Notes: a model not told the origin generated them from the sequence alone. A stretch of 15,283 nt of DNA from JASEFH01 sp034679905 (GCA_034679905.1 JAXDAH010000154.1:1-15283); one strand, 5' to 3'. Positions 6,819-14,222 are shown, counted from the stretch's first letter. A program made the numbers and translations.

Positions 6819-8942
6819 ATGGATGAGCAGAAGAGAGCCATAGATGAGAATAGCAAACAGGAGCAGCTCGACAAAGTCCGCGAGAATCCCGAACGCGAAC
6901 TCCTCACGACCAACCAGGGCGTCCGCGTCAGCCACACCGACGATGCGCTGAAGGCGGGAGAGCGGGGGCCGACGCTGCTGGAAGACTTTCACTTCCGCGA
7001 GAAGCTGACCCACTTCGACCACGAACGGATCCCGGAACGGGTGGTCCACGCCCGTGGCTCCGGTGCCTACGGATACTTCCAGGTCTACGAACCGATGACC
7101 GAGTACACGCGGGCGGCATTCCTCCAGGATCCCTCGAAGAAGACGCCGGTCTTCGTACGGTTCTCCACGGTCGTAGGGTTCCGGGGCTCTGCGGATACGG
7201 TGCGGGACGTGCGGGGGTTTGCAACGAAGTTCTACACGGAGGAGGGCAACTACGACTTGGTCGGGAACAACATGCCGATCTTCTTTATCGTGGACGCGAT
7301 CAAGTTCCCGGATCTGGTGCATTCTATCAAACCGGAGCAGCACCACCAGATGCCGCAGGCCTCTGCCGCCCACGACACCTTCTGGGACTTCGTGGGCAAC
7401 CTCCCCGAGATCACGCACATGATCCTGTGGGTCCTCTCGGATCGCGCCCTCCCGCGGAGCTACCGCATGATGCAGGGCTTCGGAGTCAACACCTTCCGCT
7501 TCGTCAACGCCGAAGGGAGGGGAAGGTTCGTGAAGTTCCACTGGCGGCCGATGCTCGGCGTCCATTCGCTCGTCTGGGACGAGACCCAGAAGCTCGCGGG
7601 AAAAGATCCGGACTTCAACCGCCGCGACCTCTGGGAGGCGATCGAGATGGGCGACTATCCGGAGTACGAGTTCGGCGTACAGGTGATCGAGGAGGAGGAC
7701 GAGCATACGTTCGATTTCGACGTCCTGGACGCGACCAAGATCTGGCCCCAGGAGGAAGTGCCTATCCGCTGGATCGGGAAGATGACCTTGAACCGCAACC
7801 CGGACAACTTCTTTGCCGAGACCGAGCAGGTCGCCTTCTGCCCTGCAAACGTCGTACCGGGTATCGACTTCTCCAACGATCCCCTCCTGCAGGGGCGGCT
7901 CTTCTCCTACCTGGACACGCAGCTCATCCGCCTGGGCGGCCCGAACTTCCAGGAGATCCCGATCAACCGCCCGCTGGCGCCGGTCGCCAACAACCAGCGG
8001 GAGGGCTATCACCGCACGACGATCAACCGCGGGGAGACCAGTTACTTCCCGAACGCGCTCGGCGGGAACAGACCCCGGCCGGCCTCTGCAGAGGAAGGGG
8101 GCTACGTTCACTACCAGGAGAAGATCGAGGGGCGGAAGATCCGTGCCCGCAGCGAGAAGTTCAACGACTTCTACAGCCAGGCCAAGCTCTTCTGGAACAG
8201 CATGTCGGATGCGGAGAAGGAGCACATTATAAAGGCCTTCCACTTCGAGGTCGGCAAGGTGGCTGACAAGGATGTGCGGAGACGGGTCGTCGAGCTCTTC
8301 AACAACGTCGACGGCGACCTCGCCGTGCGGATCGCAGAAGGCGTCGGGATCGAGCCCCCCTCGCCCAAGGGGGAGTCCTCCGGCACGAAACGGGATCCCT
8401 TGCTCTCCCAGGAGACGACGGTGAAGGACACCATCAAGAGCCGCAAGGTTGCCATCCTCGCGATGGACGGCTACAACCACAACGAAGCCATGCGGGTGAA
8501 GCAGGCGCTGAAGGATGCCGGGGCCCATCCCCAGGTCGTCTCCCAGTTCCTGGGCACGATTCGAGGCATGGATGGCGGGGAGATGGAGGTGGACAAGCTC
8601 TACGTCGCCACCGGCTCCATCATGTATGATGCGGTCTATATCCCGGGCGGAAGGCACGTGGATACCCTGAAGCACCAGGGCTTCACGCTCCACTTCGTCA
8701 ACGAGGCCTTCAAGCACTGCAAGCCGATCGGGGCGACGGGGGAGGGAATCGAACTGCTGAAGGCATCCGATATCGCGGGCGTGAACTACGCCGATGCCGG
8801 CTCCCGGGGACAGGCGGTGGAGAGCATGGGCGTCGTGACCTGCGGCAGCCAGGGGGACATGCGCTCTTTTACCGAGACCTTCAAGACGGCGATTGCTCAG
8901 CACCGTCACTGGGACCGGGAGAAGGAGCAGGTGCCGGCCTGA
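6819..8942 (+). CDS. katE: Large-subunit (clade 2-type) heme catalase
   Basis: A 707-residue monofunctional catalase that dismutates hydrogen peroxide to water and oxygen with a buried heme. The distal His is H77 in RVVHARGSGAYG, the distal Asn lies in VGNNMP (148-153), and the proximal Tyr ligand is Y364 in GRLFSYLDTQ. LGGPNFQEIPINRP is typical of the large-subunit HPII/KatE group. Residues about 550-690 form a fused DJ-1/PfpI (class-I glutamine-amidotransferase-like) domain; its usual nucleophile-elbow Cys seems replaced (PIGATGEG), as in other large catalases, so this part is likely structural. It is cytoplasmic, with no signal peptide. It has its own promoter and follows the heme-synthesis operon, which can supply its cofactor. 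The start is fixed by GGGAGGT 8 nt upstream. Confidence 0.96.
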   Translation: MDEQKRAIDENSKQEQLDKVRENPERELLTTNQGVRVSHTDDALKAGERGPTLLEDFHFREKLTHFDHERIPERVVHARGSGAYGYFQVYEPMTEYTRAAFLQDPSKKTPVFVRFSTVVGFRGSADTVRDVRGFATKFYTEEGNYDLVGNNMPIFFIVDAIKFPDLVHSIKPEQHHQMPQASAAHDTFWDFVGNLPEITHMILWVLSDRALPRSYRMMQGFGVNTFRFVNAEGRGRFVKFHWRPMLGVHSLVWDETQKLAGKDPDFNRRDLWEAIEMGDYPEYEFGVQVIEEEDEHTFDFDVLDATKIWPQEEVPIRWIGKMTLNRNPDNFFAETEQVAFCPANVVPGIDFSNDPLLQGRLFSYLDTQLIRLGGPNFQEIPINRPLAPVANNQREGYHRTTINRGETSYFPNALGGNRPRPASAEEGGYVHYQEKIEGRKIRARSEKFNDFYSQAKLFWNSMSDAEKEHIIKAFHFEVGKVADKDVRRRVVELFNNVDGDLAVRIAEGVGIEPPSPKGESSGTKRDPLLSQETTVKDTIKSRKVAILAMDGYNHNEAMRVKQALKDAGAHPQVVSQFLGTIRGMDGGEMEVDKLYVATGSIMYDAVYIPGGRHVDTLKHQGFTLHFVNEAFKHCKPIGATGEGIELLKASDIAGVNYADAGSRGQAVESMGVVTCGSQGDMRSFTETFKTAIAQHRHWDREKEQVPA

Positions 8943-8967
8943 CCTCTCCACCCCCTGCACTGCAGCG

Positions 8968-9015
8968 TGCGGAATGGAAAGACGTCCCCAATCGTTCCGC
9001 ATTCGTTATCTTTTA
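8968..9015 (+). terminator. Hairpin and U-rich terminator after the catalase gene
   Basis: TGCGGAATG (8968-8976) pairs with CGTTCCGCA (8993-9001), a 9-bp stem with one G-U pair and a 16-nt loop. It is followed by the T-rich ATTCGTTATCTTTTA. It begins 25 nt past the katE stop, so it probably ends the katE transcript. Confidence 0.5.
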
Positions 9016-9368
9016 CGATACCCAGGCCTTTCGAAAAAGAAGTTAAGGAGGATTGAGGCAGTAGGGCAGCCTGCCGGATCCGTCGTAGTCCAGCATGAAC
9101 CGCCAGGAGAGAGTCGGGCCGGACCTATTTAGTGTTTGCGTGGCGTTTACCTTCAGCATCGCCATAAAAAGATCTGCAACGGACTGCTCGAGATCCTGCC
9201 CCCCGCGGAAGGTACGCCCCCTTGCCGGCGCTGCCGGAGATTCGGAATTGAGCCGCGACCGTTGAGGGTCCGAAGCGGCGTCGGACCGGCGGGGAGGCTC
9301 TCACCCATCTCTTCCCGGGAGGCGAGCCCGTCGATGCCTGAACAAGCCTTTGGAGGGGAGGTGAGTGG

Positions 9369-9376
9369 TTTTATCA
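9369..9376 (+). promoter_or_regulatory. Candidate TATA box of the small heat-shock gene
   Basis: TTTTATCA predicts transcription starting near 9398 and a leader of about 35 nt before the ATG at 9433. The predicted start would exclude the upstream in-frame ATGs at 9334 and 9391. Confidence 0.4.
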
Positions 9377-9432
9377 TCGATGCCGGATCTATGGAGATCG
9401 ATCTTCAGCAGTCGGCAGAGGGCGTGACAGCA

Positions 9433-9897
9433 ATGGCATGGCGAGGAACACCTTTTAAATTCTGGGGCGAATTCGACGATCGGCCGCCCGAGGTGCAGCG
9501 GCGGATCCGCGAGCAGAAAGAGGCGTTCGGCATCCCGCGGGCGCCGGTGGACAGAGACGAAGAGCGCGGGTCTTCGCCGGAGTACGGCGAGGACGTGCAC
9601 GTGGATATCCGGGAATCCCACGACGAGGTGGTGGTTGCCGTCGGCATCTCCCCGCCGCAGGCGGCGGGGCTCGCCATCCGTCTCCTCGACCACAGGACGC
9701 TGCGTATCGAGGGCGAACGCAGGCCCGGAACGAAGGGCGGCCTCCGCCAACCGATCCGGACCGTTTTCCTCCCGACGGAGGTGACGGCGGAGGGCGGCCG
9801 CGCCCGCATCGACGGAGGTCTGCTCGAGGTGCGCCTGAAGAGGTCGTCCGATGTGCGCAGGGAGATCCCGCTCGAGCACGGGCGGCCCCCTGGCTAG
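9433..9897 (+). CDS. Small heat-shock protein (Hsp20/alpha-crystallin family)
   Basis: A 154-residue ATP-independent chaperone that would hold unfolding proteins in large oligomers in the cytoplasm. The N-terminal arm is hydrophobic (MAWRGTPFKFWGEF). A charged linker leads to an alpha-crystallin domain from about residue 54, YGEDVHVDIRESHDEVVVAV, ending in the family hallmark ARIDGGLLEVRL; a C-terminal I-x-I/L anchor motif (IPL) follows. Length is normal. The frame stays open upstream to 9136, with ATGs at 9334 and 9391, but the start at 9433 gives the usual sHSP N-terminus. Transcribed in the same direction as the catalase but separated by a terminator, so not in its operon. A heat or oxidative-stress role is inferred from the family. 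Confidence 0.88.
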   Translation: MAWRGTPFKFWGEFDDRPPEVQRRIREQKEAFGIPRAPVDRDEERGSSPEYGEDVHVDIRESHDEVVVAVGISPPQAAGLAIRLLDHRTLRIEGERRPGTKGGLRQPIRTVFLPTEVTAEGGRARIDGGLLEVRLKRSSDVRREIPLEHGRPPG

Positions 9898-10011
9898 AAG
9901 GGTATCGGTGCTGCATGCCGGTAGCGGTGCCATCGATCCGGGGAGCGTCCTCCCGCCACCCCCTCCTGCAGCGGAAGGCCGATCCACCGCCGAGGGCTTC
10001 CGGCCGTCATT

Positions 10012-10638
10012 CTATACCTGCGCCGGAGACGACGGCGCACTCTGTCCCTGGGCAGAGGGGCGGTTGGTGACGTCCTGGATGATCATGGCGGCGCCTGTCA
10101 CCGCACTCTCCGCGTTCAGGATCGGGGTGCAGTGCGCCACGATCCGCAGCGGGTCTCCTCCCGCACGGGACAGCACCATCTCCACGTTGGAGATCGGCTC
10201 CCCGTGGTAGACGGACCAGATATTGGGGAGGTCACTGAGCGTGTAGGGTATCTTCTTCCCGTAGGTGAACGGGAGCTCGATTCGGCTCTGGAGATCCATG
10301 CCGCGGTTGAGCGGCCGCCCCAGGATGCGTTCGGCAGCAGTGTTCGCCACCAGGATGCAGGGATTGCTGTCGGTGACGATGATACCGTCGGGCACATCCT
10401 CAAAAGCGGCGTTCAACAGGGATATGCAGTCTTCCACCGGCTCCGAAGACCTGGATCGCGAGGCCGAACGCACGTCTGCGAGCGCCCGCGAGAACCTGCC
10501 GAGCAGATCCCGAATACGTGCTTCCGAACCGGGGGACGTCGTTCCCGCCAGTTCCGCCAGTTCCCGAAGGTGCATGCCCATCTCCTCAAACAGCGCGGAC
10601 ACAGCACGACTCGTCTTACCACCCTTGGCCTGTCTCAT
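10012..10638 (-). CDS. Stand-alone PAS-domain protein
   Basis: A 208-residue soluble protein with an N-terminal helical, Arg- and Glu-rich part (about 1-72) and one PAS domain (about 73-193): FEDVPDGIIVTDSNPCILVANTAA, a GEPISNVEMVLSR segment, and the closing MIIQDVTNR. No kinase, methyl-accepting, cyclase or DNA-binding domain is present, so it would sense or bind a ligand and signal by protein contact, perhaps to the kinase encoded upstream on the same strand. The ligand is not predictable. It ends convergently with the heat-shock gene. A TATA box at 10669-10677 predicts a leader of only about 8 nt, so the GAGGAGG at about 10657-10663 would lie outside the mRNA. Confidence 0.75.
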   Translation of the reverse strand: MRQAKGGKTSRAVSALFEEMGMHLRELAELAGTTSPGSEARIRDLLGRFSRALADVRSASRSRSSEPVEDCISLLNAAFEDVPDGIIVTDSNPCILVANTAAERILGRPLNRGMDLQSRIELPFTYGKKIPYTLSDLPNIWSVYHGEPISNVEMVLSRAGGDPLRIVAHCTPILNAESAVTGAAMIIQDVTNRPSAQGQSAPSSPAQV

Positions 10639-10668
10639 AGTATCCTGGTTTACTATCCTCCTCTTCTG

Positions 10669-10677
10669 CTATAAGAA
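10669..10677 (-). promoter_or_regulatory. TATA box of the PAS-protein gene
   Basis: The minus strand reads TTCTTATAG, about 34 bp before the ATG at 10638. The predicted transcript starts near 10646, nearly leaderless. Confidence 0.5.
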
Positions 10678-10688
10678 TTCATGCGTCC

Positions 10689-10740
10689 CCGGAGCAACCT
10701 CCGGCGATCCACTGCCCGGCAGTCTCGAAAAAGCCCGGGC
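10689..10740. repeat. Two inverted repeats upstream of the PAS-gene promoter
   Basis: CCGGAG (10689-10694) with CTCCGG (10699-10704) around CAAC, and GCCCGG (10714-10719) with CCGGGC (10735-10740). They lie in the 217-bp gap between the response-regulator stop and the PAS gene. On the minus strand a T5 run sits in the second loop, so a terminator for the kinase/regulator transcript is possible but not convincing. Confidence 0.3.
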
Positions 10741-10855
10741 ATAGGGGATTTCGGATCGGATCCTTCTCCGGCCCAGCAACCTCTTCCTCTGGAGAACAGC
10801 TGCCGTGCAGACCTCGCCGCAGCGCCGTTGCCGTTCCACCCGTTGAAAAGAGTCT

Positions 10856-11254
10856 TCAGATGCTGTCCAGGATGGTCTGGATACAGCGGAAGTAGCCGTC
10901 GAGATCGGTGGGCTTGACGATGTAGCGGCTGATACCGAGCTCCTCCAGAGAAGCCCGCTCCCCGCCGTCCACCCCCGTCATCACCACGACGGGGATGTGC
11001 TTCAGGAGAGGATCGGAGCGGATCTCCCGCAGCACCTCCCGACCGCTCTTGCGGGGGAGGTTGATGTCCATCAGGATGAGATCGGGCCGGGGCGTCCCGG
11101 CAAAATCGCCCTCCTTCTTCAGGTACGCCATCGCTTCCGCGCCGTCCCGCACGACCGTGAGGCTGCTCTCCACCGCCGACGCGCGGAGCGCCTCTTCCGT
11201 GAGACGGGCAGACGCCGGATCGTCCTCTATCAGCAGAATCTCTCTTCGGACCAT
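10856..11254 (-). CDS. Receiver-only response regulator, Rcp1-like
   Basis: A 132-residue CheY-fold protein consisting of a single receiver domain. The acidic pocket is D11/D12, the phospho-acceptor is D63 in LILMDINLP, with conserved T93 and K114 (IVKPTDLDG). The form EILLIEDDPASARLTEEALR and PRKSGREVLREIRSDP resembles the Rcp1/phytochrome-regulator branch common in methanogens and cyanobacteria. There is no output domain, so phosphorylation must be read by a partner protein or serve as a phosphate relay. Its ATG lies one base after the kinase stop codon (TGACATG), so the two are cotranscribed and almost surely a cognate pair. Confidence 0.92.
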   Translation of the reverse strand: MVRREILLIEDDPASARLTEEALRASAVESSLTVVRDGAEAMAYLKKEGDFAGTPRPDLILMDINLPRKSGREVLREIRSDPLLKHIPVVVMTGVDGGERASLEELGISRYIVKPTDLDGYFRCIQTILDSI

Positions 11255-11255
11255 G

Positions 11256-12923
11256 TCAGGCTCCGTGTTTTGCCGCCGGCAGGGTGAAGTAGAACGTCGA
11301 TCCCGTCCCGGGCTCCGACTCGACGCCGATGGTGCCGCCGTGCCGCTCCACGATCCGCTTGCAGAGGGGGAGCCCGATGCCGGTGCCCTCGTACTGCTCC
11401 CGCCCGTGGAGCCGCTGGAAGATGACGAAGATCCGATCCCGGTACTGGGGCTCGATCCCGATCCCGTTGTCCCGCACGCTGAACCGCACCATCTCGCCGG
11501 TCCTCTCCGCCGCGACGTGGATCCGCGGCGGCTCGTCCTCTCGCCGGAACTTGATCGCGTTGGCGATCAGATTCAGGAAGACCTGCTTGAGCTGGGTCGG
11601 GTCCGCCAGCACCGCCGGCAGCGGATCGTACGTGACAACGGCGCCGCTCTCCTCGATGCCGGAACGGAGGTCCTGGACCACTGCCGCCAGCACGGCCTCC
11701 GTATCTGCAGTCTCGAAGGGCCTTCCCCGGTTTACCACCCGGGAGTACTCCAGCAGGTCGTGGATCAGCGCCTGCATTCGTTTGCCCCCGTCCACGATGT
11801 AGTGGATGTACTCGTCCGCATCGGAACCCAGCTGCCCTTTGTAGCGCCGCTCCAGCAGCTGGGTGTAGCTGACGATCGCCCGCAGCGGTTCCTGGAGGTC
11901 GTGGCTGGAGACGTAGGCGAACCGTTCCAGGTCCTCGTTGGACCGCTTCAGGTTCCATGCGTACTCCTTCAGCTCGGCGGCGTAGCGTTTCAGGGCCTGT
12001 TCGGCCTTCTTCTGCTCCGTGATATCCTCGAGGATGGGCAGGTAGTAGAGCAGCCGCCCTTCCCGGTCCCGCAACGCCCGAACCCATACGCGCCCCCAGA
12101 CGATCCGCCCATCCTTCCGCACGTACTGCTTGTCCCGGGTGTACTCCTCGATCTCGCCCCGTTCGAGACGCTGCAGTTGCTCCCGATCCTCCTGAAGGCC
12201 TGTCGGGTGCGAGAAGTCGGCAAACGTCATCGACCGCAATTCGGTCTCCGAGTAGCCCGTGATCGCGGTGAACGCCGCGTTCGGGCGGATGAATCGGAAG
12301 TCCGGCGCAACGATGGCTGCTCCCAGCGGGGACTGGTCGAACATCCGCCGGAATAACTCCTCCCTCTCCCGCAGCGCCTCCTCCATCTGCTTGCGTCTCG
12401 TAATGTCCCGCAGGAAGACCTGTACTGCATCCTTTCCACCGATCCTGGCGCGCGTTCCCCGCCCGTCCACCACCGCCGTGGAGCCGTCGAGCCGCCGGAT
12501 CTTTACCTCCATGGGGGGCGTCAGCATCCCCTCGAGGTCCTGCGTGATCGTCTGCCGCACGGCATCCCGATACGCGGGATCGACGATATCCAGAATATCC
12601 TTCCCGATGACATCTCCCGGGTCGGCGGACCCCAGGTATTCCAGACCGGACGAGTTCACGTACAGGATCCGTCCCTCCAGGTGGATCAGGATCACGTCGG
12701 GCGAGAGCTCGACGAGCGTGCGGTACTTCTCCTCGCTCTCCCGCAGCGCCTCCTCGACCTGACGACGCCCGCTCTCCACGCTTCTCAACTCGGCATTCTC
12801 CCGGCGGAGGGCGGCGATCTCGCCTTCCAGCTCTGCGATGCGGTTGGCATTGCGCGCCCCCTGCACCTCCGCATCCCGGTTGCGGGCCTCTTTCTGTATT
12901 GATGAAAACTCCGTCACATCCAT
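11256..12923 (-). CDS. Two-PAS sensor histidine kinase
   Basis: A 555-residue soluble kinase with no membrane helices, so a cytoplasmic signal is sensed. Order of parts: an N-terminal coiled coil (about 10-65), PAS1 (about 63-175), PAS2 (about 187-303) with a PAC-like end YLPILEDIT, a linker helix, then HisKA with the phosphorylated H341 in SSHDLQEPLR. The ATPase domain follows: N-box NLIANAIKF (451-459), G1 DNGIGIE, F-box FQRLH, G2 GTGIGLPLCKRIVERHGG. It transfers phosphate to the receiver protein encoded just downstream. The frame is open far upstream to 13622, but that part is the complement of the RDD gene; the ATG at 12923 follows a TATA box at 12971-12979 by a leader of about 26 nt. The signal is unknown. 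Confidence 0.92.
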   Translation of the reverse strand: MDVTEFSSIQKEARNRDAEVQGARNANRIAELEGEIAALRRENAELRSVESGRRQVEEALRESEEKYRTLVELSPDVILIHLEGRILYVNSSGLEYLGSADPGDVIGKDILDIVDPAYRDAVRQTITQDLEGMLTPPMEVKIRRLDGSTAVVDGRGTRARIGGKDAVQVFLRDITRRKQMEEALREREELFRRMFDQSPLGAAIVAPDFRFIRPNAAFTAITGYSETELRSMTFADFSHPTGLQEDREQLQRLERGEIEEYTRDKQYVRKDGRIVWGRVWVRALRDREGRLLYYLPILEDITEQKKAEQALKRYAAELKEYAWNLKRSNEDLERFAYVSSHDLQEPLRAIVSYTQLLERRYKGQLGSDADEYIHYIVDGGKRMQALIHDLLEYSRVVNRGRPFETADTEAVLAAVVQDLRSGIEESGAVVTYDPLPAVLADPTQLKQVFLNLIANAIKFRREDEPPRIHVAAERTGEMVRFSVRDNGIGIEPQYRDRIFVIFQRLHGREQYEGTGIGLPLCKRIVERHGGTIGVESEPGTGSTFYFTLPAAKHGA

Positions 12924-12970
12924 CTCCGAAACGTCCGAGGAAAAAGGCAGTGTGAAGATCGACTCCCGAT

Positions 12971-12979
12971 TACATAATA
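12971..12979 (-). promoter_or_regulatory. TATA box of the kinase/regulator operon
   Basis: The minus strand reads TATTATGTA in a GC-rich context, predicting transcription from about 12949 and supporting the kinase start at 12923. Confidence 0.5.
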
Positions 12980-13091
12980 CTGATCCTCCTCCGAATAGGG
13001 CAAGACAGCAACGAACCGGATCCCGACGTGCAAGGATACACTGGCTTAATCTGGTTGGATGCGGATAGATGGAGCTGGAGAGACTGGCAGC

Positions 13092-13562
13092 ATGGTAACT
13101 ATCCCCCTTGCCCGCTGGGAGACGCGGTTCTGGGCCTGGCTGATCGACATCATCATCGTCACGATCGTCTACAGCATCGCAGCCGGGGTGCTCCGCCCCC
13201 TTACTCCGGGGAGCGGTATCTGGAACGTCCAGATCGGAGGATTCCCGACTGTGGAGATCGGGCTCCAGAGCGTCATCCTCTTCCTCTACTGGACGATCCT
13301 GGAAGGCTACCACGGCAAGTCCGTGGGCAAGATGGCGCTCAACATCCGCATGACCGGGCAAAGCGGCGAGCCGATCGGCTACGGGACCGCCGCGATCGAG
13401 AGCTTCGGGAAGGCGTTTCTGCTCCCGATCGACTGCCTGATCGGCTGGCTGGCGATGCCGGGCTCCAAGCAGCGCCTCTTCAACCGCCTCTCGAACACGA
13501 TAGTGATCCGGGACACGTACGAGCCGCCGGCGGGCGTGGAGTACCAGGTCGAGAAGGAGTGA
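13092..13562 (+). CDS. RDD-family membrane protein
   Basis: A 156-residue polytopic membrane protein of unknown function. Three hydrophobic segments are visible: about 14-35 (AWLIDIIIVTIVYSIAAGV), 57-72 (VILFLYWTIL region) and 107-121. The name-giving residues are R12, D19 and D114, and the conserved EGYHGKSVGKMALNIRM follows the second helix. The final block reads QRLFNRLSNTIVI, where many relatives have Asp at the Asn position. Some bacterial RDD proteins are reported as ion antiporters, but nothing here shows that. ATG 13092 is chosen over ATG 13059: a TATA-like CTTAAT at 13045-13050 would start transcription near 13074, and GGAG repeats (13071-13080) precede 13092. Divergent from the kinase gene. 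Confidence 0.85.
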   Translation: MVTIPLARWETRFWAWLIDIIIVTIVYSIAAGVLRPLTPGSGIWNVQIGGFPTVEIGLQSVILFLYWTILEGYHGKSVGKMALNIRMTGQSGEPIGYGTAAIESFGKAFLLPIDCLIGWLAMPGSKQRLFNRLSNTIVIRDTYEPPAGVEYQVEKE

Positions 13563-13635
13563 CGTGCGGGGCGGAACTGCAGGCTTCGGCGCGGCGGGGT
13601 CTTGCGGGAAGAGAGGCCGCACCGGCAGCGGGACC

Positions 13636-13660
13636 GGAAGGGCTCATCCCGGCCTTTTTA
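13636..13660 (+). terminator. Possible terminator of the RDD gene
   Basis: A short imperfect hairpin (GGAAGGG with CCCGGCC around CTCAT) runs straight into TTTTT (13655-13659), about 75 bp past the RDD stop. The stem is weak; the U-run is the main support. Confidence 0.35.
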
Positions 13661-13850
13661 CGATGGCGAGGCTGTCGCGAAACGAGCGCTGAGGTGCTTC
13701 TGCCGGTGATAACACGGGCATCAGAGAGCCGAATCGCGGAATGTAACTTCGGGAATTCACAGCAGGCTCAGCTGGTGCATTTTCGCCCCGATTCTATTCG
13801 GGACCACAGATCCTCTTCAGCGTTACAGGGATTCTTTTGATTTACCCCCG

Positions 13851-13874
13851 CAGAGCCGGGCAGTCCCGGCTCTG
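13851..13874. repeat. Perfect 10-bp hairpin
   Basis: CAGAGCCGGG (13851-13860) and CCCGGCTCTG (13865-13874) around CAGT. No T-run follows on either strand, so it is not a typical terminator. It lies 8 bases ahead of repeat copy B and may be part of a larger structured unit. Confidence 0.6.
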
Positions 13875-13882
13875 GGAATGGG

Positions 13883-13943
13883 CTATCGTACCAGCAGGGG
13901 GTGGAGGCACAGGGGGAGGGGGGAGCGCAACCCCCCTCCCCCC
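13883..13943. repeat. G/C-rich intergenic element, copy B
   Basis: It begins CTATCGTACCAGC and contains a perfect 12-bp stem, GGGGGAGGGGGG (13912-13923) and CCCCCCTCCCCC (13931-13942), around AGCGCAA. It aligns in order with the element at 61-122. The G-rich arm has three or more runs of at least three G, so a G-quadruplex is also possible on the plus strand. Confidence 0.6.
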
Positions 13944-13952
13944 AGATCCGCC

Positions 13953-13982
13953 TCACCCTTTAGGGTGATTGACCTGTCAATC
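13953..13982. repeat. Two abutting palindromes
   Basis: TCACCC (13953-13958) and GGGTGA (13963-13968) around TTTA; then GATTGAC (13967-13973) and GTCAATC (13976-13982) around CT. The two units share two bases. Both arms are perfect. The second looks like a dimeric-protein binding site more than an RNA hairpin. Confidence 0.55.
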
Positions 13983-14214
13983 CCCAAGGAGCTTCTCGGG
14001 AGGAGGACCCTCTTCACTACCCACGCTCTCCCGACCCTCCACCACCCCTTGATGGGAGGCGAGAGGAAAGCCGTCCTGTTCTCCTGCCGTATTCTGAACG
14101 GGAAGCCAGACACGAATGCAGGCGCCTATCTCCCATGTCTCCAGAGGCCCTATCTGAATACGCCCTCCCCTCCACCAGAACCAACAGATCCCGGACCGCC
14201 CGGGAGACCGTGCA

Positions 14215-14222
14215 ACTATTAG
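14215..14222 (+). promoter_or_regulatory. Candidate TATA box of the DUF1890 operon
   Basis: ACTATTAG, about 40 bp before the ATG at 14259, predicting a start near 14245 and a short leader. The match is modest. Confidence 0.35.

Larger units (their letters stand above)
8943..9432. other. Gene-free stretch between catalase and small heat-shock protein
   Basis: Besides the hairpin at 8968-9001 there is no recognisable gene. TATA-like AT-rich spots occur at 9124-9131 and 9165-9172, but the short frames after them (for example 54 codons from 9094) match nothing and lack ribosome binding sites. A perfect Shine-Dalgarno-like GGAGGTGA is at 9357-9364, followed by a 15-codon frame (9380-9427) ending 5 nt before the heat-shock gene. 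Confidence 0.5.

Noticed and set aside
6786..9002. Long minus-strand open frame of 738 codons opposite the catalase
   Set aside because: Complement of a catalase with all active-site residues; antisense translation has no domain.
9136..9432. 99-codon upstream extension of the heat-shock protein
   Set aside because: No heat-shock similarity, atypical length, and a TATA-like box lies inside it.
12924..13622. Upstream extension of the histidine kinase frame by 233 codons
   Set aside because: The extension is the complement of the RDD gene, which has recognisable family residues, and the kinase has its own ATG and TATA box at 12923 and 12971-12979.
13878..14222. 114-codon open frame on the plus strand
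   Set aside because: It runs through the G/C-rich repeat and palindromes, has no ribosome binding site or family similarity, and looks like translated intergenic DNA.
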